DNA from: Cyanobacteriota bacterium
GTDB lineage: Bacteria; Acidobacteriota; Vicinamibacteria; Vicinamibacterales; UBA2999
Direction: 5' to 3'
Assembly (NCBI GenBank): GCA_019752015.1
Contig: JAIEMQ010000007.1
Coordinates: forward strand, 62,001 to 126,000
Length of the DNA: 64,000 nt
A program made the translations under genes and the position numbers. The notes beneath the pieces were generated by a model, which saw only the letters and a program-made list of their open reading frames with translations, did not search any database and was not told the DNA's origin. Below are positions 1 through 8,417 of the stretch, piece by piece; positions within the stretch are counted from its first letter, which is position 1; each line of letters starts with the position of its first letter.

Positions 1-189
1 TCGCTCTGGCACATCACGTTGTGGGCGCTGTTTCAGACCGCCAGCGAGCTGAGCCAGATCAGGCGCGGCCGCCTGCGCCGCGATTTTCTTGCCGCGATCG
101 GCGGACGCATCCGCGGCGCCTGGTCGTGCGCCGGCTGGGATCCGACGGCGGAGCAGTTTCCCGAGTGGCATGACACGCATGTCGCGTGA
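1..189 (+). CDS. C-terminal end of an upstream protein, probably a glycosyltransferase
   Basis: The reading frame is open from the first base of the window and stops with TGA at 187-189, giving 62 residues whose N-terminus lies outside the window. The peptide has an amphipathic stretch (LWHITLWALFQTASEL) followed by a basic Arg-rich segment, which is common at the C-terminus of membrane-associated glycosyltransferases. No catalytic motif is inside the window. The stop overlaps the start of the next gene, so it is the upstream member of the same operon. The glycosyltransferase assignment is inference from position and composition only. Confidence 0.6.
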   Translation, partial: SLWHITLWALFQTASELSQIRRGRLRRDFLAAIGGRIRGAWSCAGWDPTAEQFPEWHDTHVA

Positions 190-1375
190 GGGCCGTCTGC
201 TCGTGATCGGCGACTATCCGATCAACTATGCGAACGGCATCGGCGAGACGCTTTCGAATCTGCTCGCGGATCACCCGGACGCGACGCTGTTTCAATCGCA
301 TCCGGACCACCTGCGGCCACTCGACGGTCAGGCCAGAGGCCGCGCGGTGACGTTCACGGTACCGCGCCGTCCGGAGGCCTGGCCCGGCTGGGCGTCGCGT
401 TGGTATCAACCCATTCTGAAATTGCGGCAGTCGGCCGCGGAAGACGAGTTATTCAGCACGGCATCCGCGCTGATCGAACGCGAACGGATCGAAGCGGTGC
501 TGTCGTATCCGGTCACGCCGTGGGTATTGTTCGCCGTGGTGCGATTGCGGCGCGCCTTCCCGAAAGTCCGATTCGTGTTTTACGTGATGGACGACTGGGA
601 GGGCCATCACACGTGCTTTGGCCTGCCGTTCACCGCAAAGCGCCGCGCGGCGTTGTCGGAAATCGTCGAGACGAGCGACGCGCGATTCGCCTGCTCGCAC
701 TTGATGGAGCAGGACTACGAGCAGCGATTCCACAATCAGTGGGACGTGCTGCACAAAGGCGTCGATGCCGGCGTACCGCTGCCGGCCGCGACGCCGTTAC
801 GCATCGACAACATTCTCTACACCGGTGCGATGAACATGTTCCGGTTCGACGCGGTGCTGGCGTTTGCCGAGGGGCTGCACCGCTATCGCGCCAGGAGCGG
901 CCATGACGTCACGCTGACGCTGCTTGGCCCGGAGCCCGATCGTGAATACGCGACGGCGCTGGCTCCGTACCCGTTCATCAAGACCGAGCCGTGGGTCGAC
1001 AACGAGGCGTGCCAGCGGCGGATGGCGAAGGCCGACCTGTTGTATCTGCCGCTGTCGTTCGAACGGAGGCTCGATCGGATTGCCAACCTCGCGATGCCGA
1101 CGAAGTTCTCCGAATATCTCGCCTCCGGGCGTCCGACGATCTTCCATGTGCCGCGCGAATCCGAGGTCCATGCACTCGCCGCGCAGCAGGGACTGCCGCT
1201 GACGTTGACGACGGTCGATGCGGATGCGATCGCCGCGTTCTTCGACACGCTTCGCAGCGGCGGGTTCGATGCCGCCGCATATCGCAACAAGGCGGCGGCG
1301 CTGCTGGCGGCTGAATTCGATCAGCTGGCGTTGCGGCGCCGCCTGCGAGAGGCCTGCTTTACATGCGCGTCCTGA
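170..1375 (+). CDS. Glycosyltransferase, GT-B fold (family 1/4-like)
   Basis: A cytoplasmic or membrane-associated sugar transferase of about 401 residues. The N-terminal Rossmann half begins LLVIGDYPINYANGIGE and the C-terminal half carries the donor-binding region PTKFSEYLASGRP near residues 310-322, typical of GT-B enzymes that use nucleotide sugars. The ATG at 170 is chosen because upstream residues in this frame read through the end of the preceding gene; an ATG at 179 is an alternative. It overlaps both neighbours by 13-20 bp, showing translational coupling inside the polysaccharide operon. Donor and acceptor cannot be predicted from sequence. Confidence 0.85.
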   Translation: MTRMSREGRLLVIGDYPINYANGIGETLSNLLADHPDATLFQSHPDHLRPLDGQARGRAVTFTVPRRPEAWPGWASRWYQPILKLRQSAAEDELFSTASALIERERIEAVLSYPVTPWVLFAVVRLRRAFPKVRFVFYVMDDWEGHHTCFGLPFTAKRRAALSEIVETSDARFACSHLMEQDYEQRFHNQWDVLHKGVDAGVPLPAATPLRIDNILYTGAMNMFRFDAVLAFAEGLHRYRARSGHDVTLTLLGPEPDREYATALAPYPFIKTEPWVDNEACQRRMAKADLLYLPLSFERRLDRIANLAMPTKFSEYLASGRPTIFHVPRESEVHALAAQQGLPLTLTTVDADAIAAFFDTLRSGGFDAAAYRNKAAALLAAEFDQLALRRRLREACFTCAS

Positions 1376-2268
1376 TCCTCGGCGGTTCGGGCATGCTCGG
1401 CCACAAGCTGCTGCAGGGGCTGCGCAAAGCGGGGCACGAGGTGAGCTGCACGGTTCGCGAGACGCAGCCATCGCCGCTCTCGCGGCTGCCGCTGTTCGCG
1501 TCGCACGTGTTCTGGGGGATCGACGTGATCGACTGGCCGTCGCTGCGCGCGCTGCTGCGGGCCCATCAGCCCGACGTGGTGATCAATGCCGTCGGCATCA
1601 TCAAGCAGCGGCAGCTGGCGACGTCCGCCATCCCGTCGATTCAGATCAACGCGTTGTTGCCACATCAACTCGCCGAAACGCTGTCGGCCTGGAACGGCCG
1701 CCTGATTCACTTCTCGAGCGACTGCGTGTTCAGCGGCGATCGCGGCAACTACACCGAAGCCGACAACTGCGACGCCGACGATCTCTACGGCCGCAGCAAG
1801 TTCCTCGGCGAGGTGACGGGCGCGGCGAACGCCGTCACGCTGCGCAGCTCGATCATCGGGCGCGAGCTGCAGCATCACCAGTCGCTGCTCGACTGGTTCC
1901 TGTCGAACAATCATCGCGAGGTCAAGGGCTTCACGCGCGTGATCTATTCCGGGTTGACGACCAATGAGTTCAGTGCGGTGGTCAACCGCATCATCACGCG
2001 CCATCCGGAGCTGTCCGGGCTCTACCAGGTGGCCAGCGAGCCGATCAGCAAGCACGATCTGCTGCGCCTCGTGGCCGGCGCGTTCCGTCTGGACGTTCGC
2101 ATTGTTCCCACCGGCGAACCGTTCAGCGATCGCTCGTTCTCCGGCGCCAGGTTCACGGCGGCGACCGGCTACGTGGCGCCGAAGTGGCCAGACCTCGTCG
2201 CGGCCCTCGCATCGGACGATACTCCGTATGCGGAGTGGCTCGACATCATCCGCGGAAAGAAGACATGA
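1363..2268 (+). CDS. RmlD-like NAD(P)-dependent sugar-nucleotide 4-reductase
   Basis: Extended SDR of 301 residues with the N-terminal dinucleotide motif GGSGMLGH at residues 7-14, the Ser of HFSSDCVFSG and the catalytic YGRSK motif near residue 144. It is similar in layout to dTDP-4-dehydrorhamnose reductase. It sits directly before a CapE/WbjB-like dehydratase and a WecB-like epimerase, with ATGA overlap, so its likely substrate is the 4-keto intermediate made from UDP-GlcNAc. CapF, the enzyme of the L-FucNAc pathway, is about 370 residues with a C-terminal cupin; that domain is absent here. This favours a WbvR-like reductase of the UDP-L-QuiNAc pathway. Substrate assignment is inference. 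Confidence 0.85.
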   Translation: MRVLILGGSGMLGHKLLQGLRKAGHEVSCTVRETQPSPLSRLPLFASHVFWGIDVIDWPSLRALLRAHQPDVVINAVGIIKQRQLATSAIPSIQINALLPHQLAETLSAWNGRLIHFSSDCVFSGDRGNYTEADNCDADDLYGRSKFLGEVTGAANAVTLRSSIIGRELQHHQSLLDWFLSNNHREVKGFTRVIYSGLTTNEFSAVVNRIITRHPELSGLYQVASEPISKHDLLRLVAGAFRLDVRIVPTGEPFSDRSFSGARFTAATGYVAPKWPDLVAALASDDTPYAEWLDIIRGKKT

Positions 2269-3338
2269 GCGCAGATCGACCGTTTGACAACCAGCGCATC
2301 CTGATCACCGGCGGCACCGGCTCGCTGGGGCAGGTGCTCACGCGGCGCGTCTTGAGCGGCGAAATGGGAAGGCCCGCGAAGGTCGTGATCTTCTCGCGCG
2401 ACGAGGCCAAGCAGCACTTCATGCGGCTGCAGCATCAGAACGTGGCCGCGGCGACCGACGAAGTCATCTACCGCAATGCCAAGGACGCGCTCGAGTTCCA
2501 CATCGGCGACGTGCGCGATCGGTGGAGCCTGGCGTCGGTGCTGTCGAACGCGGACGTGGTGATCAACGCGGCCGCGTTGAAGCAGGTGCCGACATGCGAG
2601 TACTTCCCGACCGAGGCGGTCCGCACCAACATCCTCGGGCCGGAAAACATCGTTTCGATCATCGAGACCGAAAAGCTCCCGGTGAAGGTGGTCGTCGGCG
2701 TGTCCACGGACAAGGCCTGCAAGCCGGTCAACGTGATGGGCATGACCAAGGCGATCCAGGAGCGGGTGCTGATCCAGGGCAACATGCGCTGCGGCCAGAC
2801 ACGGATCGTGTGCGTTCGCTACGGGAACGTGCTGGCGTCGCGCGGCTCGGTCATCCCGCTCTTCCACGAGCAGATTCGCCGCGGCGGCCCGCTGACGATC
2901 ACGACGCCGGAGATGACGCGCTTCCTCCTGAGCCTGGATGATGCGGTCGACGCGATCTTTGCGGCGGTCCGCGACGGCAAGCCGGGCGATACCTATATTC
3001 CGCGCGCGCCCGCGGCGCGCATGACCGACCTGGCGAAGGTGCTGATCGGCGACCGGCCGATCAAGACGGTGATCACCGGCATCCGCCCGGGCGAAAAGGT
3101 GCACGAGATCCTGATCAGCGAGGAAGAGGCTCAGCGCGTCGAAGATCGCGGCCGCTTCTATGCGATTCGATCGCTGCTGCCCGAAGTCACCGCGCAAGGC
3201 GCCACGGCCAGCGTCCTGAAGAAGGAATACAGCTCGGGCGACGAGCTGCTCAGCGAGCCGGCGCTGCGCGATCTGCTGGTCGGGCACAAGCTGATGGTCG
3301 GCGACGTCAACAGCGAGGCAGGCGAGCTGCTGCGATGA
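2265..3338 (+). CDS. UDP-GlcNAc 4,6-dehydratase/5-epimerase, CapE/WbjB/WbvB-like
   Basis: Extended SDR of 357 residues that should convert UDP-GlcNAc to a 4-keto-6-deoxy L-sugar nucleotide. The start ATG at 2265 overlaps the previous stop as ATGA. Visible motifs are GGTGSLG at residues 16-22, the STDKA segment at 148-152 and MGMTK at 158-162. The Met in place of the usual catalytic Tyr (MxxxK) is characteristic of the FlaA1/WbpM/CapE dehydratase group. Flanking reductase and 2-epimerase complete the pathway. Function is strong at family level; whether C5 inversion occurs depends on subfamily and is inferred from the gene set. Confidence 0.9.
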   Translation: MSADRPFDNQRILITGGTGSLGQVLTRRVLSGEMGRPAKVVIFSRDEAKQHFMRLQHQNVAAATDEVIYRNAKDALEFHIGDVRDRWSLASVLSNADVVINAAALKQVPTCEYFPTEAVRTNILGPENIVSIIETEKLPVKVVVGVSTDKACKPVNVMGMTKAIQERVLIQGNMRCGQTRIVCVRYGNVLASRGSVIPLFHEQIRRGGPLTITTPEMTRFLLSLDDAVDAIFAAVRDGKPGDTYIPRAPAARMTDLAKVLIGDRPIKTVITGIRPGEKVHEILISEEEAQRVEDRGRFYAIRSLLPEVTAQGATASVLKKEYSSGDELLSEPALRDLLVGHKLMVGDVNSEAGELLR

Positions 3339-4459
3339 AGATCCTGACGATTCTCGGCACGCGGCCGGAGATTATCCGCCTGGCGCAGGTGATCGAAATT
3401 CTCGATCGGCACGCGAGCAGCCACGTCCTCGTCCACACCGGCCAGAATTACGACGCGAGGCTCAGCGATCAATTCTTCGAAGAGCTGCACGTGCGCCGCC
3501 CGGACGAGCACATGGCGATCCGCGAGTCCGGCATGGCGGTGCAGATCGGGCGCATTCTCGAAGCGTCCGAAGCCCTGTTCCGCAAGCATCGGCCGGATCG
3601 GCTGTTGATCCTCGGCGACACCAACAGCGGTCTCTCCGCGATCATCGCGCGCCGCCTCGGCATTCCCGTGTATCACATGGAAGCGGGCAACCGCTGCTTC
3701 GACGATCGCGTGCCGGAGGAAGTGAATCGCCGCGTCATCGATCATTGCAGCACGGTGCTGATGCCGTATACGGAGCGCAGCCGCGCCAACCTGCTCGCCG
3801 AAGGCATCGACGGCGCCCGCATTTTCGTCACCGGCAATCCGATCAAGGACGTGATGGATGCGCACGGCGATCGAGTCAAAGCCAGCCGCGCGCTTGCGGA
3901 GCTGCAGTTGACGCCGCGCGGATATTTCCTCGCCACCTTCCATCGCGCCGAGAACGTCGATCACGAAGGGCGCCTGCGTTCGCTGCTCGATGCGTTTGCG
4001 CAGCTCCACGCGCGCCATGGCAAGCCGATCGTCTGCTCGCTGCATCCACGAACCAAGGCGAAGATCGAAGCGTTCGGCCTGTCCGTTGGCGATGGGATTC
4101 GCTTCTCGCCGCCGTTCGGCTTCGCCGACTTCCTGAGCCTCGAGGGCCAGGCGTTCTGCACGCTCAGCGACAGCGGCACCGTGCAGGAGGAAGCCTGCAT
4201 CATGGGCGTGCCGAACGTGACGATCCGCGACGTCACCGAGCGGCCCGAGACGATCGAGTGCGGCTCGAACATCCTCGCCGGGGCGACGGCGGATCGCATC
4301 CTGCCCGCGGTCGCACTGGCCACGCAGAGCGGGCGGAAGTGGACGCCGCCGCCTGAGTATCTGCAGACCGGCGTGGCGGCGACAGTCTGCCGCATTGTCC
4401 TCGGGCATCGCCAGCCTGATGCCGCCGAGATCGAGTGGCAGGAGCGCGCCCGATCGTGA
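3335..4459 (+). CDS. UDP-N-acetylglucosamine 2-epimerase family protein (WecB/CapG/WbvD-like)
   Basis: A 374-residue GT-B-like epimerase. The N-terminus is MKILTILGTRPEIIRL, followed by HTGQNYD, HMEAGNRCFD, PEEVNRRVID and the C-terminal SDSGTVQEEA segment, all hallmarks of the non-hydrolysing UDP-HexNAc 2-epimerase family. It starts four bases before the end of the dehydratase gene. With the two upstream enzymes it should perform the last C2 inversion giving UDP-L-QuiNAc (from UDP-L-RhaNAc), or UDP-L-FucNAc if the reductase has the other stereochemistry. Cytoplasmic. Plain WecB activity (UDP-ManNAc) is less likely given its neighbours. Confidence 0.88.
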   Translation: MKILTILGTRPEIIRLAQVIEILDRHASSHVLVHTGQNYDARLSDQFFEELHVRRPDEHMAIRESGMAVQIGRILEASEALFRKHRPDRLLILGDTNSGLSAIIARRLGIPVYHMEAGNRCFDDRVPEEVNRRVIDHCSTVLMPYTERSRANLLAEGIDGARIFVTGNPIKDVMDAHGDRVKASRALAELQLTPRGYFLATFHRAENVDHEGRLRSLLDAFAQLHARHGKPIVCSLHPRTKAKIEAFGLSVGDGIRFSPPFGFADFLSLEGQAFCTLSDSGTVQEEACIMGVPNVTIRDVTERPETIECGSNILAGATADRILPAVALATQSGRKWTPPPEYLQTGVAATVCRIVLGHRQPDAAEIEWQERARS

Positions 4460-4472
4460 TCGCGCACCGCTG

Positions 4473-5303
4473 ATGGGCGTGGCCCATTGGCTCAGCGTCT
4501 TACAGAAACATCCGCGGCCGGCGCGCCTCGTCGCCGCGCGGTTCCTGGAGTGGACCGGCCTGTCGCCGCTCTTTACCGTCAAGCTCGATGGCTACCGGCT
4601 GCGTTTCTATCCGACGAATGTTTCCGCGAATCTCTGGATTAACGCTGAGACGCGGGTCCACGGGCTGGCGCTGTTCAAGGATTACTGCAAGGCCGGAGAT
4701 GTGGCGGTCGACGTCGGCGCCAATGTCGGTGAAGTGAGCGTCATCCTCAGCCGTCGTGCCGGAGCATCGGGGCACGTCTATTCGTTCGAGCCCAATCCGC
4801 GAATCTACCGGTATCTGGTCGGCAACCTCACGCTCAATCAGTGCGGCAACGTTACGCCCGCGAACCTGGCCGTCGGCGCCGCGCCAGGAACGGTGCGCAT
4901 GTCGGACGAAAAGTACGACGACATGAATCGCGTGATCGATGACGGCCACATCGAAGTGACGTGCACGACGCTTGATGCCGCCGTGCCGGATCGCGCCGTC
5001 GCCTTTCTCAAGATCGATGTCGAGGGCAGCGAGCTCCGCGTGCTCGAAGGCGCGCGGCACACACTGTCGCGGACCGCGTGCGTGAACTGCGAGATGGGCG
5101 AGGACCACTATCGCCGCTACGGATACGGCATGAAGGATCTGATCGCGTTCCTTCGCGCGGCCGCTTTCCAGACCTACGTCACCACCGAGGACCGCGCGTT
5201 GCGCGCGATCGATGCGTCATTCATGGAACCGGGCGGCCACGAAATCGTCGGCGTCAAGGATCCCGCGGACTTCGTCCGCCGCACCGGGTGGCGGCTCCAG
5301 TGA
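4473..5303 (+). CDS. FkbM family SAM-dependent methyltransferase
   Basis: A protein of 276 residues with an FkbM-type class I methyltransferase core. Motif I is VAVDVGANVGEVSV (about residues 78-91), followed by the acidic-loop segment YSFEPNPRIY and the FkbM signature FLKIDVEGSELRVLEGA (about residues 184-200). FkbM enzymes O-methylate hydroxyl groups of sugars and polyketides, so this probably methylates a residue of the polysaccharide. The ATG at 4473 is chosen as the first Met giving a normal N-terminus; 13 bases separate it from the previous stop. The acceptor is unknown. Confidence 0.88.
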   Translation: MGVAHWLSVLQKHPRPARLVAARFLEWTGLSPLFTVKLDGYRLRFYPTNVSANLWINAETRVHGLALFKDYCKAGDVAVDVGANVGEVSVILSRRAGASGHVYSFEPNPRIYRYLVGNLTLNQCGNVTPANLAVGAAPGTVRMSDEKYDDMNRVIDDGHIEVTCTTLDAAVPDRAVAFLKIDVEGSELRVLEGARHTLSRTACVNCEMGEDHYRRYGYGMKDLIAFLRAAAFQTYVTTEDRALRAIDASFMEPGGHEIVGVKDPADFVRRTGWRLQ

Positions 5304-6163
5304 CCGTGCCGATCACCGCGATCGTCACCGGCTATCGGCGCGTCGACGATCTGCTCAAGACGATTCGCATTCTGCGCGGCTGCGAGCCTGCGCCGGCGGA
5401 AATCATCGTGCACATCGATGCGGCGCAGCGGGACACCGCGGCGGCGGTGACGCGCGAATTCGCCGATCTGCAGGTGCTCGTCAGCGAGGACCGCGTCGGG
5501 CCCGGCGGCGGCCGCAACAAGATGGTCGCGGCGGCGTCTCACGGCTTCGTCGCCAGCTTCGATGACGATTCGTATCCGATCGATCGCGACTATTTCGGTC
5601 GCATCGCGCAGGCCTTCCGGGATTTTCCCGGCGCCTGGGTGGTGGACTCGCACGTGTTTCACCTCAACGAGGCGATCGAGCCGGATACGACGGCATCCGA
5701 GTGGGTCGCTGATTTTTCAGGCGGCGGCTGCGCGTACCGCCGCGAGCGCTATTTGCAGACCGGCGGTTACGTGCCGTTGCCGACGGCCTACGGCATGGAA
5801 GAAGTTGATTTCGGCCTGCGTCTGCATGCGCTTGGTGGCCGCGTCCTCCGCTCGGGCCGGCTGCGCGTCTTTCACAACACCGACCTGTCGCATCATGCCG
5901 ACCCTGCAATCACATCGGCGAGCATCGTCAATCTCGCGTTGCTGACCTACTTGCGATACCCGCTGTCGATGTGGGCGATCGGCGCCGCGCAGTGCGCGAA
6001 TCGCATTCAGTGGCTGCTGCGGCACGGCCGGCGGCGCGGCGTGTGGAGCGGCCTGGTGTCGATCCCGTCGGCGATCGCGGAGCATCGCCGCGAGCGCGAT
6101 CCGTTGCCACGCAGGGCCGTGCGCTCGTTTCTCGCACTCAGGCGGGCGCCACGGCCGGCGTGA
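5300..6163 (+). CDS. Glycosyltransferase family 2
   Basis: A GT-A glycosyltransferase of 287 residues. It begins TVPITAIVTGYRRVDDLLKTI, has a DxD-type metal site in SFDDDSYP near residues 87-94, and a C-terminal acceptor/base segment AYGMEEVDFGLRLH near 165-178, the layout of GT2 enzymes. The GTG start at 5300 overlaps the preceding TGA; the frame upstream of it only reads through the FkbM gene. It sits inside the unbroken polysaccharide operon. The sugar transferred cannot be read from sequence. Confidence 0.85.
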   Translation: MTVPITAIVTGYRRVDDLLKTIRILRGCEPAPAEIIVHIDAAQRDTAAAVTREFADLQVLVSEDRVGPGGGRNKMVAAASHGFVASFDDDSYPIDRDYFGRIAQAFRDFPGAWVVDSHVFHLNEAIEPDTTASEWVADFSGGGCAYRRERYLQTGGYVPLPTAYGMEEVDFGLRLHALGGRVLRSGRLRVFHNTDLSHHADPAITSASIVNLALLTYLRYPLSMWAIGAAQCANRIQWLLRHGRRRGVWSGLVSIPSAIAEHRRERDPLPRRAVRSFLALRRAPRPA

Positions 6164-7377
6164 GCGCTGCGCCTGCATCGTGGGTTTGCTGTCACCTCGG
6201 CGCGCGCGAGCATTACGTGGTGCCGCGGGCGTTGCACCAGTCGCGCCGGCTCGGACAGCTGATCACCGATGCGTGGTCGGAGCCGCGGACCATCAAGGCC
6301 TCGATCGCCGCGTCGGTGTCGACACGATTCAGCCAGCGCTTCCATCCCGATCTCGCGGGCGCCAACGTGCGGGCGCTGTCGCGATCGCTGCTCGCTCACG
6401 AGATGCAATGGCGGCTGCAGCGGCGTGAAGGCTGGGATCTGTTGATGGCGAGGAACGACTGGTTCCAGCAGGAAGCGGCCGCGATCCTGCCGAAGATCAC
6501 GGGCGAACGAACCATGCTGTTCGCCCACAGTTATTCGGCTGAGGCCATCTTCACCGAAGGGAAGCGCCGGAACTGGACGACGGTGCTGGGCCAGATCGAT
6601 CCGGGTCCGGAGCACATTCTCACCCAGGACCGTTTGTCGGGTGAGCGGCCGGAATTCGGCGCGCCCCCCGAGGCGCCGCCATACCGGTATTTCGACAAGT
6701 GGCGCAACGAATGCGAGCTGGCCGACTGGATCATCGTTAACTCTGACTGGTCGCGCGAGTCGCTGATTCGCGCGGGCGTCGACGAGCGGAAGTTGCGCAC
6801 GATCCCGCTGCCCTACGAGCGCGAGCCGCACGAGGCATTTACACGCGCGTATCCGCCTGCGTTTACGAGCGAACGTCCGCTGCGCGTGCTGTTCGTCGGG
6901 ACGGCGTCGGTCGCGAAGGGCGTCGCGGATCTGCTGCTGGCATTCGATCGCCTCGGCGACGCGCCGATCGAGCTGCACATCGTCGGCGATCGCGCCATGG
7001 AGGTGCCGGAGCGGTTTCTCCATCATCCGCGCATCCACTGGGTCGGGCGGGTAGACCGGGCCGGCGTCATGCAGCACTATCGCGCAGATGACCTGCTGAT
7101 GTTCCCATCCCATTCCGATGGCTTCGGCATGGCGCAGATCGAAGCGCAGGGTTGGGGACTGCCGATCGTGGCGTCGCGCCACTGCGGCCGGGTGGTTCGC
7201 GAAGGTGAAAACGGACTCGTGCTCGATGAAGTGACCCCCGACGCGATTGCGGCGGCCCTTCGCCGCGTCATGGGCGAGCCGCAAACGCTCGATCGATTCG
7301 CGCGCAATTCGGAAAGCACGTCTGCGCCCGGCATCGACGCGCTGGCTGCCGGACTGATCGCGCTGGAACGGCAATGA
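6160..7377 (+). CDS. Glycosyltransferase family 4 (GT-B)
   Basis: About 405 residues with a GT4 C-terminal domain: LFVGTASVAKGVADLLLAF near residue 245 and FPSHSDGFGMAQIEAQGWGLP near residues 315-335, where the acidic residues of the GT4 donor-binding loop lie. The N-terminal acceptor half is divergent. The GTG start at 6160 overlaps the previous stop, and the gene overlaps the following one as ATGA, so translation is coupled on both sides. Expected to add one sugar to the lipid-linked repeat unit at the cytoplasmic membrane face. Confidence 0.86.
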   Translation: MSAAPASWVCCHLGAREHYVVPRALHQSRRLGQLITDAWSEPRTIKASIAASVSTRFSQRFHPDLAGANVRALSRSLLAHEMQWRLQRREGWDLLMARNDWFQQEAAAILPKITGERTMLFAHSYSAEAIFTEGKRRNWTTVLGQIDPGPEHILTQDRLSGERPEFGAPPEAPPYRYFDKWRNECELADWIIVNSDWSRESLIRAGVDERKLRTIPLPYEREPHEAFTRAYPPAFTSERPLRVLFVGTASVAKGVADLLLAFDRLGDAPIELHIVGDRAMEVPERFLHHPRIHWVGRVDRAGVMQHYRADDLLMFPSHSDGFGMAQIEAQGWGLPIVASRHCGRVVREGENGLVLDEVTPDAIAAALRRVMGEPQTLDRFARNSESTSAPGIDALAAGLIALERQ

Positions 7378-8417
7378 CGACCGCCACGATCGATCCGTGG
7401 TTTATCGATCATCTTGTTTGTCCACGCGACGGAGCGGAGCTGTCGCTGTCGGAGTCCGCATTGCAATGCCGCCAGGGTCACCGCTACCCGATCGTCGACG
7501 GCGTGCCGATCATGTTGCGCGACGATGTCGCTCAGACGTTTGGGGCCGCCGCCAGCTCGCTGGCCCGGGCGAGGGGCGAACACGCCGACGACCGCGCGCC
7601 TGATCTGTATCTCGAATCGGTCGAGATCAGCGACGACGAGAAGCGCGGCGTGATCGAGCTGTCGTCACGCACTTCCGCGATCGATCCAGTCGTGGCTTAC
7701 CTGGTGGCCGCGACCAACGGCATTCTGTATCGGCACTTGATCGGGAAGTTGACGACGTATCCGATTCCAGAGGTCGCGCTTCCGCCGGGCCATGGCCGCG
7801 CGCTGCTCGATGTTGGCTGCAGCTGGGGCCGATGGACGCTGGCGGCGGCATCACGTGGTTACGAAGCGGTCGGCATCGATCCGTCGCTCGGCGCGGTGAT
7901 GGCGGCGCGGCGAGTCGCCCGTCAGCTCGGCATTCCGGCACGATTCGTCGTCGGCGACGCGCGTCAGCTGCCGTTTGCCGGCGGCACGTTTGCGACCGTG
8001 TTCTCCTACAGCGTGATTCAGCATTTCTCGAGAGAGGACGCGGCGCAGGCGGTGAAGGAAATCGGCCGCGTCCTCGATCGTGACGGCGTGGCCCGCGTGC
8101 AAATGCCGACCAGATTCGGCGTGCGTTGCCTCTATCACCAGATGCGGCGCGGCTTCGGCGACGGCTCCGGTTTCGACGTCCGTTACTGGCTGCTGCGCGA
8201 CCTGCGGCGCCTGTTCAGCGAGCGCATCGGCCCGAGCGCCTTCGAAGTTGACGGATACTTCGGTATCGGCCTGCAGCAATCGGACAAACAGTTGATGACG
8301 CCGTTCCGTCGCCTGGTGCTCCGTGCCTCGTCGTTGATGACGGCGGCGAGCGCGCGCATGCGGTGGCTGATCAATTTCGCGGACAGCGTTTACGTGCTGT
8401 CGGTCAAACGCACATGA
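7374..8417 (+). CDS. Methyltransferase with N-terminal Trm112-like zinc ribbon
   Basis: A 347-residue protein with two parts. Residues about 10-45 form a Trm112/UPF0434-like ribbon (VCPRDGAEL, then LQCRQGHRYP and IVDGVPIML). From about residue 140 there is a class I SAM methyltransferase core with motif I LLDVGCSWGRWTLAAA, the acidic residue in VGIDPS and a FSYSVIQHF motif. Such ribbon-methyltransferase fusions are frequent in polysaccharide loci and probably methylate a glycan or lipid-linked sugar. The ribbon shows only one clear Cys in each half, so zinc binding may be reduced. It overlaps both neighbours by four bases. Confidence 0.85.
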   Translation: MTTATIDPWFIDHLVCPRDGAELSLSESALQCRQGHRYPIVDGVPIMLRDDVAQTFGAAASSLARARGEHADDRAPDLYLESVEISDDEKRGVIELSSRTSAIDPVVAYLVAATNGILYRHLIGKLTTYPIPEVALPPGHGRALLDVGCSWGRWTLAAASRGYEAVGIDPSLGAVMAARRVARQLGIPARFVVGDARQLPFAGGTFATVFSYSVIQHFSREDAAQAVKEIGRVLDRDGVARVQMPTRFGVRCLYHQMRRGFGDGSGFDVRYWLLRDLRRLFSERIGPSAFEVDGYFGIGLQQSDKQLMTPFRRLVLRASSLMTAASARMRWLINFADSVYVLSVKRT

